A stretch of DNA of 64,000 bases from Reticulascus tulasneorum (taxonomy: Eukaryota; Ascomycota; Sordariomycetes; Glomerellales; Reticulascaceae), in NCBI GenBank assembly GCA_001557505.1, contig LSAX01000005.1, positions 2,480,001 to 2,544,000 on the forward strand, written 5' to 3'. Below, piece after piece: positions 55,376 to 64,000 of the stretch (positions are counted from its first letter, which is position 1; each line of letters opens with the position of its first letter). Made by a program: the position numbers and the translations under genes. The notes beneath the pieces were generated by a model. That model saw only the letters and a list, made by a program, of their open reading frames with translations, did no database searches and had not been told where the DNA came from.

Positions 55376-56482
55376 ATGACTGCAAAAGCAGCACACGAGT
55401 CGTTCCAGCTGGACGCTGCAATTGTTGAAGGTTTGTGAAGTCGTCTAACCTGCTGTACTCCCGGAGCTAAGCTAACGAAAGCTGCCTCTTGAAGCGATTT
55501 CTAAAGATTACAAAGTCATTTCTGCTGAACGATATGGCACGTCCAGTTGGGCCTCGACCGCACGAATCAATCTCCAAGCCGGCAATGGCTCGCTTTGCGC
55601 ATACTTCCTGAAGGTGTCCTACCCGCACCACAACTCTGAGCAACCAAGGTAGATCGGATATTGATTCTAGCCTAGATGCTGATGGCGGACGACGCGGCTG
55701 AGCGAGTCCTCGGCGAGTATACGGCGATGCTAGAAATCTACAATACTCTCCCAAACTTTGCGCCAAAGCCTCGAGGGTACGGGAGATGCCGAGACCAAGC
55801 CACACACTTCTTCTTATGCGATTATTTAACCATTGAACATGAACTTCCGGATCCTGTACGTCTAGGGGAAAGGCTGGCCGAGCTGCATCTGAAGAGCCAG
55901 TCACCAACTGGCAAGTTCGGCTTTCATTGCACGACTTTCGATGGTAAGCTGCCATTGAACACAACATGGGACGACGACTGGACTTCGTTTTTTACAACAT
56001 TGATGCGCGACGTCTACCAGCTTGATACAAAAGTCAATGGATTCTGGCAAGAACTGGATGATGTGATGCAGCTGACGCTTGAAAAGCTAATCCCCCGTCT
56101 GCTTCGCCCTTTGTCGTCGGATGGACGGTCAATCAAGCCTTGTTTGATCCATGGCGACTTGTGGGAGTCTAATATCGGGACAGATGCCAATACAGGCGAG
56201 ATATTCATCTTCGATGCGTGCGCCTACTATGCTCATCATGAAAAAGAGATTGGAATCTGGAGATGTGAACATCACAAAATGCACGGCGAAAAATATCGGA
56301 ACGAGTATTTCAAGAATTTTGAGCCTAGCGAGCCTGTTGAAGAGTTTGATGACAGGAACCGTCTGTACTCCGTTGAGACTCTGATCATTAACTCTGCCCA
56401 TTTCCCCGGGGCTAAGACAAGGCAGATTGCGGTCGATGAACTAAGATATCTTATCAGAAAGTATCTTGAGCATGGTACGTGA
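55376..56482 (+). CDS. Fructosamine-3-kinase-like (protein ribulosamine kinase) protein
   Basis: Exons 55376-55430, 55495-55613 and 55676-56482 give 326 residues, the normal size for the family. The N-terminus MTAKAAHESFQLDAAIVEAI leads into VISAERYGTSSWASTARI and FLK, the nucleotide-binding strand with the usual S/T-W-x-x-T-A-R-I pattern. Catalytic loop: LIHGDLWESNIG (HGDLW...N). Metal-binding part: FIFDACAYYAHHEKEIG, where the typical FN3K has F-D-P-A...H-E. The first intron needs an AAG acceptor at 55492-55494, and CAG-like options break the frame, so this junction is the weakest point. Known reaction: phosphorylation of ketosamines on glycated proteins, leading to deglycation. Substrate here is inferred from family only. 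Confidence 0.8.
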
Positions 56483-56996
56483 GCTTGGGACCGCTCTTCA
56501 GATGTCTTCGTTGGTAGATTTCAGGTGCTCATATTGGTATTGATATCAGCTTTCTGTCAGTTATACTTTCAGTAGAATTCCAATCAACTTAGTTCAGGGC
56601 ACATTTATCTCTTGTCTTTGTTATCCGCTATCGCCGTGCTTCGCAGCCTACGGGAGCCTAACGTACGTTCTAACATGTGAAGATAACAACGAATGAGCAA
56701 ATCTGATAATTAGGAAGAACTTCACATGTTCAGGCTCCTCTCCCGAGTGACAGTGAACACCTCGCTAGTGCATTTCACGCTATAAGAAATGTCTTCCGGA
56801 CCATCAAATCCAAGTATTTAGGGTCACTGAAAAATGCGATGAATCTGTTTCAAATATCTTAAGGAGTGAATGATTGGCCAGCGCTAGCCAACTGGTGAGT
56901 GCAAGACTACTAGAAACAACACCGAGATACCCTCAACCAAGTCCAACCCGACCCATCCGGCCCAACACTTTCACACAATCCACCGACAGAATACCT
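56483..56996. other. Intergenic stretch, no gene seen
   Basis: About 510 bp between the convergent ends of the kinase-like gene and the small secreted gene. Nothing recognisable. Confidence 0.4.
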
Positions 56997-57340
56997 CTAA
57001 TCGCAGAATGCTGGCGGTTTGCCACCTGGACCAGCATCCGCGCACCGGGTCTCGGAGCAGCACGAGACCCCCCTGCCCTGCGGGAGACCGGCTTCATCAA
57101 TCTTGAAGATGCAGTCTCGTGGGCTGTTGCCTTTCGGAGTAAGGAACACAAGTTGACCCTCCTCTAAGCCTTTAGTACAGAATTAGCACCAATTACTCCG
57201 GGCAAGATGTTCAAGCTCAGCTCACATGCGTATTTGTCGACAATTTCACCACCGCAAAGGCTGGAGTTTGGAGGGCATTGTGCTTGGACGCTAATAAGGA
57301 AAGTGAGAGTGGCGATAAGGATGGAAGATAGCTTTGCCAT
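56997..57340 (-). CDS. Small secreted cysteine-rich protein, effector-like
   Basis: Minus-strand exons 57340-57226 and 57169-56997 give 95 residues. Signal peptide MAKLSSILIATLTFLISVQA is followed by about 75 residues with eight cysteines: QCPPNSSLCGG, DKYACLEEGQ, RDCIFKIDE, VSCCSETRC, PAFCD. The intron has a consensus GTGAGC donor and a TGCTAAT branch site but an AAG acceptor; the nearby TAG acceptor would create a stop. A TATAAAA box lies at 57473-57479, about 130 bp upstream. Opposite-strand frames cover the locus, so it is easy to miss. The cysteine pattern is not one I can name. Secretion and disulphide stability are inferred; an effector or antimicrobial role is possible but unproven. 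Confidence 0.7.
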
Positions 57341-57684
57341 TTTGATAATCGGGCTTGGAGGAGTAGATAGATTTGCTGGCTGAGTGAACTTTTGGTAAAG
57401 AAACCTGTAGTGTGACGATCTGAGCGAAGAAGAAATGAGACCGAGGGGAGAAGGCCTGATGCTTTTATATCCATCTCGAGATGGCTTGAGCGCTGGCTCA
57501 GTAACACAGTTGTGATGCTCCAGGGGACTATGCCACGGGCGTGAGTCTCACCGAACCATGTGAAAGGATCAATCTGACGCATAATGAAGAACCCCAATGC
57601 TCAACAGTCGAAAGGGGCACAGCGAGAAATGACAGTTGCTGTTTTGTCATTGCTTGGAGACGTTGGTTTGGAAATCTCGAGGTC
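57341..57684. promoter_or_regulatory. Divergent region with TATA box for the secreted gene
   Basis: TATAAAA on the minus strand at 57473-57479. The plus-strand fragment at 57685 is read in the other direction from the same region. Confidence 0.45.
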
Positions 57685-57837
57685 ATGGCGCCCAACAAAG
57701 GAGCGTTGGCGTTGTCTAACGGCGTAGCAACAGCTGACCTGCCTAGCTGGACGTCTGTGCAGACCAACATACTCCGGCCGTGCGACCCCAAAGGCGATCT
57801 GGAATATTTCTGGCAGGTAAGAATCCCTAGTTCTTGG
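57685..57837 (+). pseudogene. Possible N-terminal remnant of a DMATS-type prenyltransferase
   Basis: ATG 57685 opens MAPNKGALALSNGVATADLP followed by SWTSVQTNILRPCDPKGDLE and YFWQ, then a near-consensus GTAAGA donor-like site at 57817. The W...L...D...YFW spacing resembles the start of fungal dimethylallyltryptophan-synthase-like enzymes (usually W...L...YWW...TG). The expected continuation (TG...LA..L..AGY) was not found in the next 500 bases on any frame, so a full gene is absent. I treat it as a fragment; it may equally be a chance resemblance or the first exon of an unrelated small gene. Confidence 0.22.
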
Positions 57838-58855
57838 TAACGTCCCTGAGTTGAAACTTCTATGGGCTATTACCGGTCTCTGTAAACATGCGACTTATAG
57901 TACACTCCGGTACATTGGTGATGCGCTCAGCCATGTGATGGATCGGTGCGTTAATACGGTGGTTCATAGGCTTGCAAATCATGGAATGATATGGAAAGTA
58001 CTGCATATGCATCTCTACGAGTGAGGCTCTTCACTGCTGGCCATTCTCACCCCTGGGCTGGGAAGGGGTCTAGAGCAGGGGTTCGTCTGATGTGGGACGC
58101 TAGAATCAAATCAAAAGATTCTGGAAATTGGCCACGTTCTGGATCCTGGCGAATGCCTTCGGGGACCACGGAACCTGTTCCAATTTCCGGGTTCTACATG
58201 CGGCACAGATATCAGCTTACGAAACATGATCGCAATCCGCTACTCCTTACTGTTTTACCTACGCGAGGGATTGAGGCGAAGCGTATACGTTTCTAAGTAG
58301 ATACGTAGGCTTTGTTTTCTGTTGGTCTCGCGACACGAATCGCAGGATCCGAGCCTGGGCAAGACGAGAAGGTAGGGCGGCGATCAATGCTGTATCATCC
58401 TAGGAGAGTTTTCTGGCCAAGTGAAAAGTTTCGACAGGTTCAGCCCGTCATATGATGTCAATCCTCTGAGGCACTGACCCAACCAGCGCCAATGAGCTCA
58501 AGTCTCACTGTCATCCATTTTTGGCTGATGCTTCCAGCTGTGGAAACACCAGGATCATCAAAAGTGGCATGTGCAGTATATTTCTGATGTAGAGACGTGG
58601 AAGTCAATCATCGGTAGGGACTACAAGTGATTCTGTGCAGAAGCCTCAACTTTAGGTGGGGTTGTGTATATGCTAGATTTCATGGGAACAAGGCTCTGCT
58701 TGGACAACCTGGGAGTGAAGGATACCATCGTGCCTAAGAGGAGCTGAAAGTTGCCCCACTTTAAAGGCAAGGCAGGACAGCAGCCACCGCAGACTTCCCA
58801 GAATCCATCGCAGCTTTCCATCTCTCAATTGTGCTCCCTAAATAGTGCCCGAATA
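57838..58855. other. Intergenic stretch, no gene seen
   Basis: About 1 kb upstream of the HET gene. A 101-residue frame at 57991-58296 (ATG-started) has no recognised family. No further support. Confidence 0.4.
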
Positions 58856-60688
58856 ATGAGGCTGCTCAACACAACCACGCTGCTGCTTGAAAGTTTCGGT
58901 GGAGATGATGCGCGGCCGGAATACGCAATTCTTTCTCATACGTGGGGCAATGATGAAGTTGACTATGAGGAAATGAGGACCAGCTTTGCTATATCAATGT
59001 CTACTGCAAGGGCCGGACGAACCAAGATCAACGAAGGCTGCGCCAAGGCAAAGAAAGACGGCTTTCAATACATCTGGATCGATACCTGCTGCATCGACAA
59101 GTCGAGTAGCGCCGAGCTCTCTGAAGCGATTAACTCAATGTTTAAGTGGTATCAGGGTGCAAGTCTCTGCTATGCCTATCTCATTGACGTGACTGCTGAC
59201 CAGTTGGGTGGAGGCAAAGAGTTGGAACAAAGTCGCTGGTTCAAAAGAGGTTGGACACTCCAGGAACTCATTGCTCCTGCCGTCGTCCACTTCTACAATC
59301 AGAATTGGGTCAACATCGGGACACGCCATGATTTGAGCGGACGCATCTCCAAAATCACTGGGATAGACGTCCGGATTCTTGCCCGACCGGTCGAGCACTC
59401 AGCGATGAGGCTAGATATTGAGCTGCAGACTGTAAGCACTTCGACTCGAATGTCCTGGGCCGCGGAGCGGACCACTACCCGAGACGAGGATATGGCATAC
59501 TGCTTGATGGGTATTTTCGACGTGAACATGCCGCTTCTATATGGAGAGGGTACTAAGGCATTCATACGCTTGCAAGAAGAGATTATCAGGAGTCTGGATG
59601 ATCAGTCAATCCTGGCGTGGACACACCCGATTTACAAAGTTGTGGGATCTACCTTCTTCGCGCCAAGCCCACATGTGAACTTCGAGGCAGCTGTATCGGC
59701 GTACCCACAATCAGAACGACCTCAATCCATGAGGTTATCAAGCAAAGGACTTGAGATTGATGTGTTGTTGGGGTTCGCGTCATTCGAAGGCTTGGAAACG
59801 TGGGTTGCCATACTGAATTGTCACGCAAGCAGCAATTTCCTCAAGAGGCCGGCTATACTGCTTGAGCAAATATCTCGGGAGAATAAGATTTATACGAAGG
59901 GCATCGATGGGATTCTCTGGCTTGGCGGAGACTGGACCAGAAAGCCTCAGGGTACCGCATTATGGCACTTTGGCAAAAGAGCCCCTCGCGAGGGTACGTT
60001 CCTAACTTAGTTGGCCACTCAAACGGTCACTCTACTCTCGTCTATCTCTAAGCTCATGCTAATGTTCGACAATGCAGTCGCGTGCACTATATCCAAGCCA
60101 GCATTTACAACCATACTTTTACAACACAAGATGCGGCTGCAGCCCGCAATCACACCGCCCCTTCAAGTATCCCTGAAATCGAATTCCAGAACGGAATCTT
60201 ACAAGTTATTTGCGTCAACACAACCCGAGCAGGATGGTTACATCGCGCCATGGGCTCCATCATTACTAGGTATCTGGGTTGCCCCGCAAAGACAAGGTTC
60301 CAAGGGAATCGGCGCAATTTTCTTTAGAAGTGGCAGAGAGCATGACCCTGGCTTCTTTATTCTGTGGGGTGTTGAGGTATTTCCGATGAACGAAATGGGT
60401 CTGCGGTTTATCTCAGGTAGGTCTTGGTGGGACGAGAGCGAGCCGACATGCGCCATCCTGTCATGGAGCGATGTGATGGGATATGCACCAGTGAAGGTTG
60501 CCGATCAGTGGACGGAAGGAGATGCCTTCTACAGGCTGATCCAATCCGAACGCGAGCCAATGTCGTTGTCTGGCAGGTCATCACGGAAAGAGGAGCGTAC
60601 AATTGGGAGTATACATGTGAAGGCGAAGATCAAATCGGTGGATTGCTTTGATCGACGCGCGTTTGAATTGATGGTCGAGATTTCCTAA
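58856..60688 (+). CDS. HET-domain protein (heterokaryon incompatibility type)
   Basis: Exons 58856-59993 and 60078-60688 give 582 residues. The start MRLLNTTTLLLESF is the usual opening of the HET-E/HET-D-like class. HET motifs are in order: YAILSHTWG, the conserved KINEGCAKAKKDGFQYIWID, then TCCIDKSSSAELSEAINSMF, and W...RGWTLQELIAP, with ATTRDEDMAYCLMGIFDVNM-type continuation (here TTTRDEDMAYCLMGIFDVNM) and LLYGEG. The splice (GTACGT donor, GCAG acceptor, phase 1) continues in frame to 60688. A different frame in 60082-60327 is also open and looks coding, so a small frame error or alternative splicing near 60250 cannot be excluded. No NACHT or repeat domain is attached. HET domains trigger cell death when activated by incompatible partners; this member's partner is unknown. 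Confidence 0.87.
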
Positions 60689-60986
60689 GTTATAGACCAT
60701 GGGGATGCTATTCAGAATGATGAGCCAAACATCCACGCTAGTTGTGAGCTTGCTTAAAGTAATTGATAGTAATCAAACATGTCTGCAGGACAATATCCTG
60801 CCTTGATTGAGGCCTTCGAGTGCTGCACCGCCCAGGCATCATGGACGCTGCATTCTCTCAAGCGAAGTATAAGCCTCTATTCACCATAATTATGTGACGC
60901 AGGTGTAAGGCACGTTTCTCAAGGAGCCATCTTAAGAGGTTCGGGATAGCTATTACGGGCAAAACAAACAATCTCGTTCTCGCACT

Positions 60987-62883
60987 CTATATTGCAAACA
61001 CGTCCTCTTCTTTCTCCACAGGGGCGTCTATGTGCATATTAAACTCGTTCTGAGGATCAAACAAAAATGACGAGACTGTACAGTATTAGCTGGGTGATAT
61101 AGGCCAAGAAGACCCAAGAGAAACTTGCCAATTGCTGCGAGAGCGACAAAACAAGCACCGGCGATCCAAACAATGCGGAAGGCTGAAACGAAAGTGTCAA
61201 GCAGAGCATTCGCCCCTTTCTCGATAATATTGCTAGTGACGCCAGGAATTGCCCCAAGAGCGGTCTCATTGCGAGCGTTAAGAGCTTCGATAAATGAACC
61301 AAGGTTATCTGGAGACAGACCGGCTGGGAGAACTGCTTTGGCAATATTGTCGCCCATATGCCTCAATTGATCGGTGAACAGGGCATTGTCTGAGAGCGTT
61401 AGGGGAACGTTCCTCACAAAACTAGGAGAACTTACAGATAGCAATGCCGACAGTTCCCCCAAGAGATCGGATGCTAATGATCAGACCGCTTGCAACGGCG
61501 ATTAGCTCTGGAGGGGTAGAGAGTTGGGCGACAGTAACCAAAGTGGTCAAGGTCATTCCGAGCGCAGTGCCTAGCAAGATCGGATATCCCCATACGGGCA
61601 TATTAGTGCCTCGGTTTGTATTAGCCATGCACACGAAGAAGATGATGAAGATGGCAAAAGCCACAACAGTAGACCACCGGACCCTCCTGGTAAGATCGCA
61701 GTACCAGCCTGTCAACATAGCCGCGATCATTGCTGCGATGAGCATGATGCTATACCGAGTGCCAACAATTACGCTGTCGTGCTCGTATAGCACGCTCACT
61801 TGAAAAGCAAAGTAGGTGTTGGCCGCGAAGAACGCGACGCCTTCGGCAAATACACAGAACAGTGAAATGGCGAAGTTGCGGTGTGTAAATAATCCATGGT
61901 GAAACATTCCATCTTTCTTGAACAAAGTCTCGTAGATAACCAGCCCAACGGCGAGAGCAAGCCCGATAGCAAAAGTCACAGACACGTGGGGATCCGTCCA
62001 AGGATATGGATTCCGTGACCACGAGAGACCGACGCAGAAGAGAACGAGGCCGGACGCAAGGAAGAAGTACCCAACCCAGTCGAGCTTGGCTAGCTTCTCG
62101 CGGGTCGTAAATTGTGTCTGCTTCTCCCGCAAAGGAGGGTTGTAGACGAAGAAGCACAGCATGGCCGCTATCAGGAACCAAACCATCGTCATGTAGTAAT
62201 AGTATCTGAAACCATCAGATGCAGGGTCATTCGTGCGGTTGAGAGCGCCACCAACGAGAAGACCAGTGATGCTGCCTAGACTGTTGGAGGCCATGTCAGC
62301 TGCTTGACCATACGCTCTCCACCTTCGAGGTAAAACCTCTGATGTGACCGTATGAAGGAGTGGCTGTGTGCCGTAGGCGATGCCAATGACCGAGAAACCA
62401 GCAATCGCCATATTCATTGAGCTAGCTCTGGCGACAATCACGGATCCGACAGCACCGAAAAGGGTGAGCCCCACGAGGAACCATTTTCGACCCCAGTAGT
62501 CGGCAGCTTGGGAGACGATAGGCCCGAGAACGACAGTCAGGATGGTGATTGGGGCTGAGAACCAGACAGGGTTGCCCGTGTCCCCAAAGTGACCGGCGAT
62601 GGTTTGGCCTTGCTGTTACTCAACGGTTATGCAAAGAAGTCTGACGGACCACATTGTAGCAACTCACTGCACCAGCACCCACGAGATTCACGAGCTGAGC
62701 AAAGTAAATCAAGCAGACGGCAAAGACAGCAAGAAATGTCTTCGCATGGAGACGTGGGGTTATCTCCTCGTCGGAGCCGGAGCTGACGGCCGCTCCTAGT
62801 TTTGTCTTTTCAGATCCAAGAGCTATTGGCTCTGTAAGCAACCCTTCGGTCCGACTTGTAGGAAGATCTGTCGCGGCCATCAT
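60987..62883 (-). CDS. MFS transporter, TRI12/DHA-like
   Basis: Minus-strand exons 62883-62668, 62612-61436, 61389-61114 and a last short exon. The first three joins are solid (GTGAGT and GTAAGT donors, CAG acceptors). The N-terminal acidic tail is followed by about 14 helices. Motifs include SQAADYWGRKWFLVG (motif A-like), LGSITGLLVGG and GIAIYNALFTDQLRHMGDNI, plus a luminal segment AVLPAGLSPDNLGSFIEALN typical of fungal toxin/siderophore exporters. The conserved tail DPQNEFNMHIDAPVEKEEDV is encoded at 61058-60987 but reaching it in phase from 61114 needs a TG instead of AG acceptor. Without splicing the frame ends at 61028. The C-terminus is thus either mis-spliced by eye or mildly degenerate. 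Substrate unknown. Confidence 0.85.
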
Positions 62884-63720
62884 GGCTCATATACATAGAA
62901 AACGATGAGCGATGAGAACAGACGTAAGGATGAAGAGTAAGTACTGACGCACATGGTCTCATCAAGTAAGCAGAGCTCTGCAGGAAGAGACTCGGCTAGT
63001 AATGACTACAGTAGCTGCAGCCAACGAACACTGGATTCTATCCCTTTGCAAATCCGACACCGGCAACAAAAGAGACCCTGAACTCGCATGGGAAGAACTG
63101 TCCCGTGCTACATAACTTCATCGGTCTTTTGTTGGAGAAGTGCGGCAAGGAAGGGATTAGAGTTACACAAAGCGAGGTATTAGCGTACCGACATGCATGG
63201 AAACGACGCTGGCGGGCCAGTCAATTTCAAGAACCAAACCACCGGCCCGCTCCTGAGCCGCTGCTCGGCAGATGCAGTCGAGACGTTTATTGATACGTAC
63301 ATCCGGACCAGTAGTAGCCACGTACCATTAGATAGCTGGTGCTACTCATGCAATGCCTGGCGAACATCATGTACAGGCTCGAATGGGCGATTAGCAGTGA
63401 TTCTTCTGTCGGGCAAATCAATGGCGCTAGTGAGCATCTTGGAAAAGGCTTGGATGAATACGAGCCTTACCAGCCCTGGATCACGGATGTCTTAGCTAGC
63501 AGATCCTTGCCTACCAAAGCCTCTTACTCCTTACACGGACTTCACCCAGCAGGATGGCCCCGCACCAAAGTTTAATTGAACTATGCATCAAGTGCTCCCC
63601 AGAGAGACACACATTTGTGCTCATCTCATTCAAACTCTGTTCACCTTCGTCCACCTCTACTTGAAGAGAGTTAGTCATTGCTAGTCCACTCACCTTGCGA
63701 CATAGCTCCGAATCTTCAAG
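62884..63720. promoter_or_regulatory. Divergent promoter between MFS gene and FAD monooxygenase
   Basis: About 840 bp separate the start codons of the transporter (62883, minus) and the flavin enzyme (63721, plus). Overlapping frames at 63105-63575 have no support. The arrangement would allow joint regulation. Confidence 0.45.
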
Positions 63721-64000
63721 ATGCTCGAAGTAATCATAGTTGGCGCAGGCATAGCCGGCCTCTCTGCCGGCCTCGCTCTCCGTCGAGCGGGCCACACGGT
63801 GCACATTTATGAGCGCTCGAGCATGAACAACGAAGTTGGCGCTGCCATCAATGTTCCACCAAATGCTATCCGCTTCTTGATCCCCTGGGGTCTTGACCCC
63901 GTTCGATGCCGCTTCGTGAAATCACGGGGCATGACGTATATAGACCCAATAACCATGGATGTTACGATGGATATGTCGCATGACGACTGGCCAGCCCGTT
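63721..64000 (+). CDS. FAD-dependent monooxygenase, N-terminal part (runs off window)
   Basis: ATG 63721 opens MLEVIIVGAGIAGLSAGLAL, an FAD-binding Rossmann motif GxGxxG, followed by RRAGHTVHIYERSS (Glu at the end of beta 2) and INVPPNAIRFLIPWGLDP. This is the beginning of the salicylate-hydroxylase/zeaxanthin-epoxidase-like group A flavin monooxygenases, whose members hydroxylate aromatic rings or secondary metabolites with NAD(P)H and O2. About 93 residues are present; the rest, including the GD motif, lies outside. The divergent MFS transporter suggests export or uptake of a related compound, but this is positional inference. Confidence 0.88.
   Translation, partial: MLEVIIVGAGIAGLSAGLALRRAGHTVHIYERSSMNNEVGAAINVPPNAIRFLIPWGLDPVRCRFVKSRGMTYIDPITMDVTMDMSHDDWPAR

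Noticed and set aside
63105..63575. Three overlapping plus-strand frames
   Set aside because: No domain, no splice pattern, and they lie in the divergent promoter region of two recognised genes.

Overview
This window is nuclear DNA of a filamentous ascomycete (Pezizomycotina; Sordariomycete-like by overall character, which is an inference). The evidence is genes split by 41-134 nt GT-AG introns with CTAAC-type branch sites, a HET-domain gene, a fungal NLR/STAND gene, a DUF3176 gene, a CyanoVirin-N-like gene and plant cell wall enzymes with a fungal CBM1. No rRNA, convincing tRNA, CRISPR array or intact transposon was seen. All exon joins were built by hand from splice signals and reading frame, so single junctions can be wrong by a few bases.

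Layout. 0-9.4 kb: accessory, self/non-self-type region with the 5' end of an ankyrin gene (-), an unrecognised 299-residue protein (-) and, divergent from it, a ~2000-residue NLR-like protein (alpha/beta-hydrolase-like domain, NACHT-like domain, ankyrin repeats, C-terminal ZZ finger). Its hydrolase nucleophile and P-loop are degenerate. 9.9-17.4 kb: PHAF1/UPF0183 protein, FAX-like glutathione-transferase-fold protein, and a large Ser/Arg-rich membrane-anchored protein. 18-23.7 kb: a three-exon CVNH protein that no single reading frame shows, a ~3 kb gene-poor stretch, and a three-finger C2H2 protein.

24-34.7 kb is a housekeeping block. SAC1 phosphoinositide phosphatase and a Rab5-type GTPase are head to head, followed by MIC60 and two folylpolyglutamate synthase paralogues that converge tail to tail with about 60 bp between stops. 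35-39 kb holds a four-pass membrane protein with an unresolved start, a repeat-containing gene-poor stretch and a truncated reductase fragment. 39.1-40.9 kb is a 14-TM MFS transporter.

42-53 kb is rich in plant biomass enzymes: a CE1 acetylxylan-esterase-type protein with CBM1, a GH3 beta-xylosidase, and an AA9 lytic polysaccharide monooxygenase. An SDR, a low-complexity ORF and a DUF3176 membrane protein lie among them. Esterase, xylosidase and LPMO act on complementary bonds of xylan/cellulose, so co-use is plausible. 54-64 kb: NIF3-like protein, fructosamine-3-kinase-like protein, small secreted eight-cysteine protein (spliced, hidden), a possible prenyltransferase N-terminal remnant, HET protein, second MFS transporter, and the start of an FAD monooxygenase that runs off the window.

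The most interesting items are the NLR with lost catalytic residues, the hidden CVNH and cysteine-rich secreted genes, and the intron-rich versus intronless FPGS pair.
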